A stretch of DNA of 64,000 nt from Phialophora verrucosa. Lineage: Eukaryota > Ascomycota > Eurotiomycetes > Chaetothyriales > Herpotrichiellaceae. The position numbers were made by a program, and so were the translations under genes. A model generated the notes under the pieces. The model was not told the origin of the DNA. It was given only the letters and a program-made list of their open reading frames with translations, and searched no databases. The stretch's first letter is position 1, and each line of letters begins with the position of its first letter. The stretch is from NCBI GenBank assembly GCA_002099365.1, contig MSED01000008.1, forward strand, positions 682,001 to 746,000, read 5' to 3'. This document shows positions 32,383 to 42,523 of this stretch, in pieces.

Positions 32383-33576
32383 GTTGGCAATGATCTTCGG
32401 GACGGCCCACTTGCCGACCTCGAACGCCTTCTCCAGCCCCCAGTAGCTGCTCCCAATGCCCATGCCCATGCGGAAGTGGTCCGGCACCACGCTCGTCGCC
32501 GCGGCCTTCAAGTCGGCATTGTCCCTGAGCAGCGTGGTGATCTGGGACTGCGCGCCCGCCAAGGCGACGTTGGCGCTCCGCCGCAGCGCGACGTTGAGGG
32601 CGACGTTCATGGCGAGCTGGGGTCCTTGGGTCTTGACCAGGTCCACGGCCCGTTCGCCCCACGTGGGCACGTGTTTGACCTGGTCGAGGTCGTCCAGGTA
32701 TCGTTGCAGCCTGGCCTCGGCGTCGGCGATGAGCTTCTCGGCGTCGGCCTTCTCGTCGCCGCCCACCACTTGTTGCGCCGCCCGCTTCCTCAGCTCCGTG
32801 ATGTATTCCCGTTCTTCCTGGATGCGCTGCTCGACCTCCTTGATGACGTGCTTGCCGGCCTCGGTGTCGCGCAGCTGCTTCCTCCCCCGCGTCATCTCCT
32901 CCTGGATCTGCAGGAACGTCGGCTGCAGCTCCAGCAGCTGTCTGGCAATGGCGCGGCAGGACTGTCGCGAATTGTCGGTCCGGTACGTCCGTGCGCCGTG
33001 CTCTAGATACATCTTCCACGGGCTGGCAGAGAGCTGCGTCTCGCGCCGCAAGGCCGTCGTGCTTTGGACATTGTCCCAGTGCGTCGTCACCAGGCCGACG
33101 TTCTTCATGGACTGGCCGCCCACGAGATTGGCGAAGAGGTGGAAATTGCGCAGGTTGGAGCCGTACATCTTGGGCGTCTCGATCGAGTGAAGATACAGCG
33201 CGGCCGTGACCTTGCGCTGGCCTCGCAAGTTGTTCTTGATCCACTCGGCCACGTCGATCAGGACTCGGGCCTCGGACTTGGCAGGGTCGTCGAAGCCGGG
33301 GGTGTCCACGAGCAGGACTTCGACCTCTCCGATGGCCGCAACGGCCGTCTGTGTCGTTGCCGTACAGGCCTCCATGTCGTCGTCGACGGCCACGGGAAAG
33401 TCCGACCCGGCGACATGATTGAGGAAGGTCGTCTTCCCGGCTCCGGTCAACCCAAGGATGAGCACAACTGGTCGCTCCTGCTGCTCTGCATCCTGGCCAT
33501 GCTTGGTCCCGGCTGACGGTTCAGTGTCTGATCCCGACTGTGACTGGCCCGAGCTGGATGGTGTCCGCATCGTCAT
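32371..33576 (-). CDS. P-loop GTPase (AIG1/TRAFAC-like) with coiled coil
   Basis: Single exon, 401 aa from the ATG at 33576 (MTMRTPSSSGQ); the frame is open upstream only through a GTG. After a disordered start, the G domain shows Walker A GLTGAGKTTF (about 42-51), DTPGFDD (G3, about 91-97) and TTHWDN at the G4 position (about 164-169), where ordinary Ras-type proteins have NKxD. This fits the AIG1/GIMAP, septin and toc-like part of the TRAFAC class rather than Ras. A long charged helix (about 210-310; QIQEEMTRGRKQLRD, EVEQRIQEEREYITELRKR, AEARLQRYLDDLD) predicts a coiled coil. A C-terminal Ala/Leu-rich part (LAMNVALNVALRRSANVALAG) could be amphipathic or membrane-active. Function is unknown. 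It is divergent from the unknown gene at 34378. The stop codon lies inside a 13-bp tandem repeat. Confidence 0.82.
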   Translation of the reverse strand: MTMRTPSSSGQSQSGSDTEPSAGTKHGQDAEQQERPVVLILGLTGAGKTTFLNHVAGSDFPVAVDDDMEACTATTQTAVAAIGEVEVLLVDTPGFDDPAKSEARVLIDVAEWIKNNLRGQRKVTAALYLHSIETPKMYGSNLRNFHLFANLVGGQSMKNVGLVTTHWDNVQSTTALRRETQLSASPWKMYLEHGARTYRTDNSRQSCRAIARQLLELQPTFLQIQEEMTRGRKQLRDTEAGKHVIKEVEQRIQEEREYITELRKRAAQQVVGGDEKADAEKLIADAEARLQRYLDDLDQVKHVPTWGERAVDLVKTQGPQLAMNVALNVALRRSANVALAGAQSQITTLLRDNADLKAAATSVVPDHFRMGMGIGSSYWGLEKAFEVGKWAVPKIIANLPF

Positions 33577-34377
33577 GTAGTGTTCGATCACTCACCGTGA
33601 TATACTATGGTGCTGATGCTCCTAGAAAGAAAGAAAAGAAGACATCAAGATAGAACAAGGCTCCGGAGCCGGGCGGTACAGTCTCAAATCATAAAGTCTG
33701 TGTGTTGAACCTCTTGGGGGGCCCAGACCTAGACCTCGTATTTTGCGACAGCGCATCGCCTTCTGGAGCCTGGAATGGTTGCCTATGACTCGACAAAACC
33801 TCCCCCAGCCTTCATACACAAATTGCTGCTACTCGTTTCGATCTCGATGACATGGACGTAAATGGATTGATAATCGACCGTGCCCGTCGGTGGTACTATC
33901 TCTTCCATCTGTCTCGGCACCTGTGTCTTGAACATGGGCCACGCTTTAGCAGCGAAAAGGGAATGCGAACCAGGCGCAAGGCGCGGCCTCTGAATGCAGT
34001 TGCGCTGCAACCCAACCGGAATGGTGAAATTTAGCGAAGTGACAAGGCGGACTCTTCAGGTCTGCATCCAAACACCGAATCAGCGAACAGATGGAATTAG
34101 CGAGTGCACAACCTTGCAGCTTTTGGCCCCATTCCAGGTGCTCTTGTGGTGGCGATGACATTTAGCTTGCAGGGGCGCCGTATCGCTTGCGTTGCTCGAC
34201 AAAAGATGCCTCCTGCCACGAAGGGACCGAATAGCTGAGTGGGCTGAGGATGCGTCGTATCTTGACAACCCACTTCAACCTCGCTAGGCCGTCAGTGAGT
34301 TGTTGGGAGTTCGCTGGCTTCGGTCGAACTCGACTCTACAACCCAACTCCGTGAGAATAGTACATAATTAGTCAAAG
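33577..34377. promoter_or_regulatory. Divergent intergenic region, GTPase and unknown gene
   Basis: 801 bases separating two divergent start codons. No convincing gene; short frames overlap on both strands. Shared control of the two genes is possible. Confidence 0.5.
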
Positions 34378-35136
34378 ATGACGAGGCGGCAGAGTGCGCG
34401 GCAATCTCGCGATGCCTCCCCTCGCGACGATACAGCAGATCAACTGGCTCGGCTGCGGAGGCGCATAGAGACCGGCGGCCTGGATGTCGAGATGATCGCC
34501 GACTACATCATGTTCTGCGAGCTAGGCGGTCAACCGGACGAGTTTCTAAGCTCGAAGGTAGACGCCGCAATGACCTATTTCCGCGTTGTCCAAGAAAACC
34601 GCTCGCGACAACAGCACAGCGGTGTCGCTCACAACAGCGGCACCGCCGCCATGCCACCGGACAATAACACCAAGCAGGCTTCTGAACCACCCCCGCCGCC
34701 ACCAGGCTCGGCCCCTTCGCAACGAATCGACGGCGCGGCTGTTCGAGACATCGCCGTCACAATCTCTGTGCTGGTGGGGAACATGGCCGTCTCGTACTGG
34801 AAGTTCCGGTCTTTCACTGCCGAGTCCGAAGCAGCAGAGAAGCGATTGAGGGCCGCGCAGGCGGAAGCCGAGGCCGTGGCGACGAGGGAGCATACTAGGC
34901 AGTCGACGGCAATGTGGACGCAACTGGGCATCTGGTCAGTGACGACTGCGGCGAAGTTCTGGACCGATTACAGCATGAGTTCGTTGAACAAGGAGCATGC
35001 CCTGGCTCAAACCCGGTTTGAGGCCGTCAGGGAGCTTGACAGGGAGAGTCGCAGGTCCGAACGATTCGACCAGCTCCTCATTTGGGGTGGGAAGGCGGCA
35101 TTGGAGACGGGTGCGAAATATCTCTTCCAGGGCTAG
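34378..35136 (+). CDS. Unknown protein, probably membrane-associated, next to the GTPase
   Basis: Single exon of 252 aa; I do not recognise the family. N-terminal third: polar and Arg-rich, then a helical segment (LARLRRRIETGGLDVEMIADYIMFCELGG). A Pro-rich linker (residues about 103-110) follows. The C-terminal half has three Ala/Trp-rich, amphipathic to hydrophobic stretches: DIAVTISVLVGNMAVSYWKF, MWTQLGIWSVTTAAKFW and LLIWGGKAALETGAKYLFQG. Between the first two lies a charged Ala/Glu helix (EAAEKRLRAAQAEAEAVATR). No signal peptide, Cys pairs or catalytic motif are visible. It is divergent from a GTPase that also has a coiled coil and an amphipathic C-terminus, suggesting the two may act together; this is inference from position only. 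Codon use looks normal for a real gene. Confidence 0.65.
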   Translation: MTRRQSARQSRDASPRDDTADQLARLRRRIETGGLDVEMIADYIMFCELGGQPDEFLSSKVDAAMTYFRVVQENRSRQQHSGVAHNSGTAAMPPDNNTKQASEPPPPPPGSAPSQRIDGAAVRDIAVTISVLVGNMAVSYWKFRSFTAESEAAEKRLRAAQAEAEAVATREHTRQSTAMWTQLGIWSVTTAAKFWTDYSMSSLNKEHALAQTRFEAVRELDRESRRSERFDQLLIWGGKAALETGAKYLFQG

Positions 35137-36314
35137 AACGGGCTGGGTTTGTTCCTCGGGAGTAGCCAAGGAGTGCCGGGTTTCTTGTTGTGATCGTTTA
35201 GTATCCCATCCACTACGTTCTGAAAGACGGTCGATCTTCTCTGCCTTGAACAGGAGAGGCAATGACGCGTTACCGAGATGACCATCGGCTGTATAGAACG
35301 TTGTGTCGTGCAGTGTATTGCTCCAGCCAAGGGCGAGGGTAACCTGATAAAGACGTCTCAGCAGGCTAGTCAATCTGTCAAAGTCCGATCACCCGTCTCG
35401 ATCTTTCGTGTCCTTCTTCCAGCCATCCTTTCGGTCCGACAGCACCAATAACGATGTCGAACAAGGCATAAAGGTCCAAACACCTGAGGGCTGCCTGCGC
35501 CCTTTGCTGCGATGTGCGGGGTGACATGGACCATCATGTTTTGCCGAATGACAAATTAATTTCCAGATGGTTACACGAAATGACAGCTTCCAAAGCAAGC
35601 AGGAGGCCTTCTCATGACCACTGCATTCTACTCCCTCCTTATAGCAGCCCGCCCACCAGTGACAAGCCATCGCTCATTCTGTTCCTTCTACCAGTGTCAC
35701 GGCCCGACAACTGACCATGAGCAGGACCAAAGATCCGCCAGAAGGTGGAGGAGGACTGCGTTCGTGAGAAATTGCAGAATCCCATCCCGAGGGGGATTTC
35801 GACATGGTTCAACGCGACTTCAGAGACGGTCCGATAGCAGGGGTGTTGAAGGTCGCAAATGCTTATCTGAACGACATCGCTGGGGCCCATGACGCCAGCA
35901 AGAGCGCTGAACCAGTGCTCTGATCGAACCAAGGCATTCGCTTCCGGCTTCTGCAAGCTCGATACTTTCGCGACTGATTCCTGATGTCTAAAGTTGAAAG
36001 CTGAGAGCAGAGAACGGCCCACAACCAAACTTCCAGTGCCCAATTTCTCCTTTTCTCCAGCTTGCATAGCCGTTGCGGGCGTTTCAATGACAGTGTGCCG
36101 CGTTTGTCCGAGGAACCTCAATCGATACCAGTGGCAGCGAAGGAAGGAAGCGGGACTGCTGACACAACCTGGCTTCGACAGATGTGTACCATTCGGGAGG
36201 TTTCTTCTGATGGGCTTGCCTGACAGGGAGAGTGGTCGCTTGCGAAAATGATGGTGTCGCAGCGGCGCAAATTCGATGGTATCAACGCAAACTCAACGGA
36301 AGAAGACCGGGAAA
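35137..36314. other. Intergenic, 1.2 kb, possible coding relic
   Basis: Between the unknown gene and the glutaredoxin 3' end. A stretch at 35727-35923 (plus) reads as plausible protein in two successive frames (see the pseudogene entry). An open minus-strand frame overlaps it and has no features. Confidence 0.4.
35727..35923 (+). pseudogene. Possible frameshifted coding remnant
   Basis: One frame (35727-35834) translates as a charged helical piece ending WFNATSETVR. The next frame (35828-35923) continues as IAGVLKVANAYLNDIAGAHD to a stop. Both look protein-like and would join by a single frameshift. No start, family or splice signal explains them. Chance is a real possibility. Confidence 0.2.
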
Positions 36315-37255
36315 TTAATCTTCGTCTTTGTGCTTCTTCTCCACACTCACAATCCTTTTCCCTCCCATCTTCTTGATGTGCTCCTCCAAGGTGCCTTCTG
36401 CGTCCATTTTGGCAATGTCGTCGCTTCCACCTAGACTTTGCGCATTGATCATGATATTCGGGACCGTCCGTCGACCCGTTAATGAGGCCAACAGGTCTTG
36501 CAGTTTTTTCCCCAAGGTTGGTGCGGGTGCGTCGTCATCATCGTCGTCTGCGTCATGAGGTCTGGGAACCGGGTCCGTCATCAGGTCGAGTTCGACCACA
36601 TACGGTGCCGGCGTGATGCTGTATGTTTGCAGAAGGAGGGCTTTCGCGCGTTTTGAATACGGGCAGTACGATTTGGAAAAGATGATAACTGTTCGTCACA
36701 AGGTCAGTGAGTCACACTCCCCGGCGCGGAAGCTCACGTACTCGGGCTCTTCTTGAGAATACTTTGCAACTCTTCCCTTGCAAGGTCTTCTCCCGCATCT
36801 TCGGCCTTTTCCACTCTATTCCCGTTGTATGCGACTTCTTCGCCTTGGCCGTCCGCGACAAGAGCCGTTGCGCCCGCTGGTTTGGCAGTGTCAACAGGGT
36901 ACTTGGGCTTTTCCTTTGGCATCGACTTCCTGCCGCCGATGGGGACTTCGTCGTCAAAGCTGATGGTCGAGGTGTACGCATGAGCGCCTTGCACAGGCGA
37001 CGCGTCAAAGATCTTCTGGTCCCGGTCCCGCTGTCCCTGTTGCCTGTCTAGAATCTCTTGAAGCTCGCGGTTTGTCTGCGCGGTCAATTCCTGGTCTGAA
37101 AGATCCCCTCTGAGCACGCCGCGCCGGCGCGATAACGAAGCCTCAGTGGTCTTTCGGAAATCTGTGCTCGACCCAGAACCGGACAAGAAGAGGAAGTAGA
37201 TGAGAACGATGCCGAGAGCGAGCAAGAGCGCTTGGCCGCGCCGCATGCCTGCCAT
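36315..37255 (-). CDS. Membrane-anchored monothiol glutaredoxin (Grx6/Grx7-like)
   Basis: ER/Golgi glutaredoxin, 295 aa. Exons 36742-37255 and 36315-36688 are joined across a 53-nt intron (GTACGT...ACAG). A type II signal anchor (ALLLALGIVLIYFLFLSG) lies at about residues 9-26. A long lumenal stalk of about 140 residues follows, mostly polar. The thioredoxin-like domain starts at about 165: SPIIIFSKSYCPYSKRAKALL, with active-site CPYS and Cys180. TVPNIMINAQSLGGSDDIAKM supplies the cis-Pro and glutathione-binding GGSDD. The domain carries an acidic loop (DADDDDDDAPAP) after the LDLMTDP strand. Yeast Grx6 and Grx7 have the same topology and a single active-site Cys, and act in redox or iron-linked homeostasis of the early secretory pathway. 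The second exon ends in a charged tail. Confidence 0.9.
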
Positions 37256-38489
37256 CTTGTAGATTCTTGGGGTGGAATTGGTGGAAACGTACGCGAGCGC
37301 ACTAGATGTCAGAATGAGGTGTTGGCTTGGTAAATGGCGAGTCGTGGTATAAACCCTCCTTATGTAGTATGGACGGTATCAGAGTGATAATGCCGGGCAA
37401 GAATGCAAGTAACCAGTTTCCGCACTATCCAAGCGGGAGGGGAATGAAGGTGAGGAAAGGATATAAAGAGTCTGAAAGTTGAAAAGAGAGGAGGCCAAAG
37501 CAGCAGTCAGAGTACGAGTATGAGGAGAGACGACGATCCGTTCGGAGAATTGATAGGGAAATGAGGTCAATATCGGCGGGGGATAACTAGCCGGTAAACG
37601 GATTAGCCAGGCACACCCGCTTCAGAAGAGTTTGCGCCCGGCAGCAGCCACAGGCGTTACACGCAGCGCCGAAGGGTTAATTTCTTCAGCATCAAAGAGG
37701 CCAAGTCGATCGATTTCCCTTGATCGAGCTTCTGGTATTCCTGGACCAGCGCGTGTTCGCGACAACTATACAGAACTCAGACGAGGTACGAGTACGAGTA
37801 AAAGAATACCTAGCAAAGTCGCGGAAGGGAAGAAGCAGGGCTCAAATTGGACGTGCAGGGGTCCTACATTCTTTTCTCCGAGCCGGCGGGCGGGCGGCCA
37901 TGCTCAATGGTGTCCCCCCGCAAATTGAATGGCGTTTTCCAGGGGGTACTGGTACTGGCCGTTCTGGCCTCGAGAAAACCTAGAGACCAATCCTTTCTCA
38001 AAGCAATCTTTTTTCCTTGGCGTGGGCTAAGATTGTCCTACCGGGCTTCTGTCATATGCTCTTATGGGGCGTCCTGTTCAGGGTACCCTTCCCCCAAACA
38101 GCGAGTCGTGGCTGTCCGGAGTACTAGAGCACGGAGTGTACTCCGTAGGTAGGGCTCTGCTGATGGTCGCCTGAGGGGGGAAGGACAAAGAGACAAACTC
38201 GTTAAAACTGTTCAAGACATCCGGTCTATACGTTACCATCAAGTTCAAGTCCAGGAACTCGTTCTAGTCGCTCACGCAACCTCATTAGTGCCTCTTACAT
38301 CTCGTATCTTACAAGCTACACAGTACAGCTATTTTCAATTCCAACTCATCGCCGCAGATTCTCATCCAGCCCGTTCAGTAGCTTTCCAAACGCCGCGCTC
38401 AGTCTTAGTATCCAATGAGATTCTCGTACATGTTTATGGGATGCAAGAGGGAGCCTGGCCCTTAGCGGCTTCACACCTGGTATCATTCT
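37256..38489. other. Intergenic, 1.2 kb
   Basis: Promoter side of the glutaredoxin and 3' side of the unknown 520-aa gene. Contains TACGAGTACGAGTA-type repeats near 37785-37800 and the near-palindrome ACGGAGTGTACTCCGT at 38131. No gene seen. Confidence 0.5.
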
Positions 38490-40052
38490 TCATGCTATCA
38501 GCCCTCCCAAGACGACTTTCTGCAAACCCATCATCTCCCTCTTTGCGGTTTCCCGGGATGCCTGCTCGAATTCGCGTATGACCGCGGAAACCATAACTTT
38601 GCGTATCCGCCCGTCAACTTTGGAGAACAAGTCGCTGATGGCTGGTGTGCAAGCGGGCGGTCCTGTCAAGATTTGCAGCAACCGCTGATATGTGTCAATG
38701 AGGACGTCACACAAAGTAGCAAACACGGTGAAGAAGTCGGGTGTGAATGGCAGAGGGGGGGTTTGCAGGTGAGTATATGGACCTTCGTTCGGTAACAGGG
38801 TCGAATTGGGTGCGTCAAAAGGCGCCGGAGGAGGAAATGATGTGGCACTCGGGAAATTGATCGCCGACATGGGAGTCAAAGGCGAAGGGTTCACCAGCGT
38901 AGTTGCCGACGACGTAAAGGTGGCCATGCTGGCTGTAGTGTCTATCGATGGCTGTGAAGCATGGTGACCGGCCTCCGGCACCGTCGAAGGTGGGGATGTG
39001 GTGGGAAGCATTGGGAGGCCGATATCTGTGACCGGGCCGCTCGATTTTCGCGGCCTTGAGGTTGTCGCTGCTCGTTTAAACATCTGAGGTATCCGCGCTC
39101 GACTTAATGAACTCGCCGAACTGCCATCGGGTGGATGGAGTTGTTGAAAGGATTCAAACTCGGCCAACAGTGTGTTTAGGTTCTTCAAATAGTCTTGGGC
39201 AACTGCTGCGCTGCTTGCGACACTGGTCTGAGTTTGAGATTGGGGGGGATGGAAATCCAGAATCATCGGCAGGGACATGCCCAACAACATATAATTGACA
39301 GCTCGTCGTGACATTCGGTTAGGCGTGTATGAGGGTAGTTTGGAAATATCCGCCTCGGTGAACTGGACCGTGTTGAACCAGAACGACCGGCCTTCATGCG
39401 CCCTGCGCAGATAGTCCAGCGTCGCCACCCTTTTGTGCGTCATCTCCTGTATGTGCACGTAGAGTGCTGAAGTGCTCGGCTGGCCCGAAATGCCAGCGAG
39501 GGCAGCTTGGCTGGTGGGAAGCATCCCATTGAGGGCCAACGCTGAAGCGACATCCGGCTCTCGAGTCTCTTTCTCCTTCTTCTGCGCCGTATGAGCACTT
39601 GCACCATCATCGCCAGTGCTGACATTGCTGTTGATCGGGTGGAGGGGAGCGCGATGGGTGCCGGAGGCGTTGTAGACAGGAGCAATGTTTCCGGCGGGGA
39701 GAGGCAGCATCTTGTTGTCGGTAGGAGCGAGCCCGCTCACATCACTGTTGGTTCGCGCGACGATGTCGGCCTTTATCGAATTTAAAGTGACTGGGGCGGG
39801 AGGGGCAGTGACGGTTCGTGTGTAGGCGGGACGAGGGCGAGGGCGAGGGGGTGTCGAACCAGCACCGTCAAGGGAGCCGTTGGATCCCAGAGGCTTGTGT
39901 CTGCGTGAAGGCGATCTGGTAATCTTGGAGAGAAAGCCTGCGGCTCCTCCCCCTCCTGCCGCTGCTCCTCCTGAGTTGGTGGAACTGATGGAACCATCGC
40001 GAGATGCCTGAGGCCGAGGCTGGTTCTGAATCTGAGTGCTAGGCTCAGTCAT
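38490..40052 (-). CDS. Conserved-looking fungal protein of unknown function
   Basis: Single exon of 520 aa; I cannot name the family. The first 150 residues are disordered (Ser/Gly/Pro-rich, with GGAAAGGGGAAGF and RPRPRPAYTRT). A folded-looking middle follows (about 195-305): YVHIQEMTHKRVATLDYLRR, SFWFNTVQFTEADISKLP, MSRRAVNYMLLGMSLPMILD and QDYLKNLNTLLAEFESF. Another disordered Ser/Thr/Pro-rich part (about 310-440) precedes a helical C-terminus (FFTVFATLCDVLIDTYQRLL, IRKVMVSAVIREFEQASRE). No enzyme motif, signal peptide or transmembrane segment stands out. The alternation of helical blocks suggests a scaffold or trafficking protein. It is divergent from the ethanolamine-phosphate cytidylyltransferase gene with 385 bp between starts. 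Confidence 0.75.
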   Translation of the reverse strand: MTEPSTQIQNQPRPQASRDGSISSTNSGGAAAGGGGAAGFLSKITRSPSRRHKPLGSNGSLDGAGSTPPRPRPRPAYTRTVTAPPAPVTLNSIKADIVARTNSDVSGLAPTDNKMLPLPAGNIAPVYNASGTHRAPLHPINSNVSTGDDGASAHTAQKKEKETREPDVASALALNGMLPTSQAALAGISGQPSTSALYVHIQEMTHKRVATLDYLRRAHEGRSFWFNTVQFTEADISKLPSYTPNRMSRRAVNYMLLGMSLPMILDFHPPQSQTQTSVASSAAVAQDYLKNLNTLLAEFESFQQLHPPDGSSASSLSRARIPQMFKRAATTSRPRKSSGPVTDIGLPMLPTTSPPSTVPEAGHHASQPSIDTTASMATFTSSATTLVNPSPLTPMSAINFPSATSFPPPAPFDAPNSTLLPNEGPYTHLQTPPLPFTPDFFTVFATLCDVLIDTYQRLLQILTGPPACTPAISDLFSKVDGRIRKVMVSAVIREFEQASRETAKREMMGLQKVVLGGLIA

Positions 40053-40437
40053 ACTCCCACTCTAGCCGTTTCTTCTTTGTACCACCTGACCGGTCGGATC
40101 GAGATCACCGAATCAAATCCAAGCCCAGTTCAATAGTGTGCGCCGGCGAATTCTGCGACTTGGGACGAAAGGGGAGCGGACAGCGATGGGTACCTGCAGA
40201 TGGTGTGGTAGATGGTCACGAACAAACAGGGGTTCACCAAGGCGCGTAAGGCCAAATTTGTGGGGATTGCTCACCCTTCGGTGCCTCGTGCCACTCATAT
40301 TGCGCCATCTGTCCAGGGGGCATCCCCATCACTTCATCCTCCTTGCAGAGGCAGATATCCCTTTAGCGCACACGAGGAGCCTGAAGACTGCATCATTTGA
40401 GTTTGCCGTCGGTTCCATCTGGACCGCCCACAGTGCC
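40053..40437. promoter_or_regulatory. Divergent promoter region, unknown gene and ECT1
   Basis: 385 bases between two divergent start codons. It must hold both promoters; no distinct motif recognised. Confidence 0.5.
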
Positions 40438-41776
40438 ATGGACGTCGAGGTGCCCGAGCCGGGCCACTGGCCAGTCGACCCCCAAGAAGATGAAGAAATC
40501 CGGAAAGATCGCATCTGGGTCGACGGATGCTTCGACTTTGCTCATCACGGTAGGTCTTCAGTAAGATGAAAGGTAAGCATGTCTGATCGATTCAGGTCAT
40601 GCCGGTGCATTGCGACAAGCCCGCCAGCTAGGTAAAGAGCTCTATATCGGCCTCCATTCGGATGAGGAGATTTTGGACAACAAAGGGCCAACTGTCATGA
40701 CATTGGATGAACGAACTGCCGCTTGCGAAGCATGTCGGTGGACCACCAAAGTCATCCCATACGCTCCTTATGTGACGGCCTTGCCTTGGATCTCCCATTA
40801 TGGCTGTTACTACGTCGCTCACGGTGACGACATTACATCCGATGCTGGTGGAGAAGACTGCTATCGCTTCGTCAAGGCAGCTGGTCGCTTCCTCGTCTTC
40901 AAACGAACGCCGGGGATATCCACCACCGACTTGGTGGGCCGCATGTTGCTCTGTACGAAGACGCACTTCATCAAGTCCCTGCCGGATGCTCTTCAGGGCA
41001 AGACTAACGATGGACCTGACCCACAAAAGGTGGCCGAAGGCGCTGAAATGCTGGAGAGAATCAAGGACTATGCTATGGATGAAACAGCCTTGCATCCGGG
41101 CGCAGAAGTATGGTCATGGGCTGAGCAAGCATCAAGCAAGATAGGAGAGCCAGATTCTTCCGACAGTGGCCGATTCGAGAAGATCGTGGCTGGAAAAGGA
41201 CCCAAAGCTGGTCAAAAGATCGTCTACGTCGACGGCGGCTTCGATCTCTTCTCTTCCGGGCACATCGAGTTTCTGAAACGAGTCAGCCAAGCGGAGAACA
41301 ACGAAGCTTACGTCGTTGCTGGTGTCCACGACGATGCCGTGATCAACCACTGGAAAGGTCTCAACTACCCCATCATGAATATCTTCGAGCGAGGACTGTG
41401 TGTCTTGCAATGCCGGTATATTCACGCCGTCGTATTCGGGGCGCCTTTCCTGCCCTCGAAAGCATATCTACAAGCAATGCCCATGGGCAGGGTTTCGGCC
41501 GTCTACCACGGTCCTACAACATTCATGCCCTCAACATTCGACCCTTACACGGACGCCAAGGAGATGGGCATTTTGCGGCAGATCGAGGAACATCCGTACT
41601 CGCATGTGAATGCCGCCGAGATCGTGGGCCGGATCATGAAGGGCAGACAAGCTTTCGAAGAGCGCCAGAGAAGAAAAGGCGAAAAAGCGGTTGGTGAAGA
41701 AGCTGTTCGCCAGCGAGAAATTCTTGAAAAACAGCAAGCGGCTGTCGAGGCAGAACGTCGTGCTGCCATGGAATGA
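40438..41776 (+). CDS. ECT1: Ethanolamine-phosphate cytidylyltransferase
   Basis: Makes CDP-ethanolamine from phosphoethanolamine and CTP, the rate-setting step of the Kennedy pathway to phosphatidylethanolamine. 430 aa; exons 40438-40549 and 40596-41776 across a 46-nt intron (GTAGGT...TCAG). Two cytidylyltransferase domains are seen. The first has WVDGCFDFAHHGHAGALRQA with a complete HxGH (residues 36-39) and PGISTTDLVGRMLL. The second has YVDGGFDLFSSGHIEFLKR (about 249-267), where the first His of HxGH is Ser, as in other enzymes whose second domain differs in activity. YVVAGVHDDAVINHWKG and the end VGRIMKGRQAFEERQRRKGEK complete the pattern. Cytosolic or ER-surface. Its 3' end is 89 bp from the convergent complex I gene. 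Confidence 0.95.
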
Positions 41777-41865
41777 TGCGCGCCGTTTTCTCCTCTGGCT
41801 TACGAGCCTGCAAGGGCTTGATGAGACTATATACAGTTGCCCCTGCCTGGTGAGCTGATAGATTT

Positions 41866-42523
41866 CTAGAGAAAGCTTCGGCATGGATACCTGCCGGCAG
41901 TGTTAGCATAATTAGAGTGCTCTCGACAGGCAGAGTGACATACTCGTCTCCATAACTCGTCGGTGCCTGCTGGTACTTTACGTCTTTCTTCTGCCCCACA
42001 GTGACCGGCATGGGAGGCAATCCATTCTCGCCCAGCACTGCCGCCGCCTTCTCATGCTCGAAGTACGCGGCGAGACCTCTCTCACCCTCCTGTTTCACCG
42101 CGACCAATTGCTTACTCCCCTCCTCGCCAGCCAACAGCTTCGGACTCGGATTTGCCGCACTTCCCAAGGTCAATAGCCCCACTACTTCGCCCTGGGTAAC
42201 CGTGCTAAGCTTAGAATATGCTCGTCGTACATCTCTCTTCCAATACGGGTTATCTGCGATGTCCGCCGCGGGTATCGTCACGGCGTCATCGTAGGACTTT
42301 GGGTCGAGAGCGGCCGGAGAAGGGTTGCGAAAGTGTTTGACAGGCACGCCGTTGCTGCGATTGCGGTCGACGGCGAAGTACCTGTGGATGGTCGCCCAGA
42401 TACCGGTACTTTCTTGGGTATATTTCTAGAGCCGACTGTAAGCAAGTCATCTGTGAACATAATTGGTGACGAGAGACGAACCTTGGCCAAAGAGGCGACG
42501 TCCTTGATAGGTTTGGCGGCCAT
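41866..42523 (-). CDS. Complex I 21.3 kDa subunit (NUO-21.3-like)
   Basis: Accessory subunit of fungal mitochondrial NADH:ubiquinone oxidoreductase, 182 aa from three exons: 42482-42523, 41944-42425 and 41866-41890. Intron 1 (56 nt, GTTCGT...CTAG) yields ASLAK|KYTQESTGIWATIHRYFAVD. Intron 2 (53 nt, donor GTATGT) yields SYGDE|YPCRSFL, matching the usual short YPCR end of this subunit. Core motifs are NGVPVKHFRNPSPAALDP, DIADNPYWKRDVRRAYSKLS and VGLLTLGSAANPSP. Reading straight through the second intron would give a long unrelated tail overlapping the neighbouring gene; that reading is rejected. The protein sits on the matrix side or periphery of complex I and lacks a cleavable-looking presequence. 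The gene is convergent with ECT1. Confidence 0.9.

Noticed and set aside
32297..33244. Second-frame reading of 315 codons over the GTPase, ending in KDEL
   Set aside because: It overlaps the GTPase in another frame on the same strand, has a repetitive Arg/Gly composition caused by GC-rich codons, and its KDEL arises from the 3' flank. Coincidence.
41634..41943. Long C-terminal extension of the complex I subunit overlapping ECT1
   Set aside because: Reading through the GTATGT intron gives unrelated sequence; splicing restores the usual YPCR-type end and a stop at 41866.
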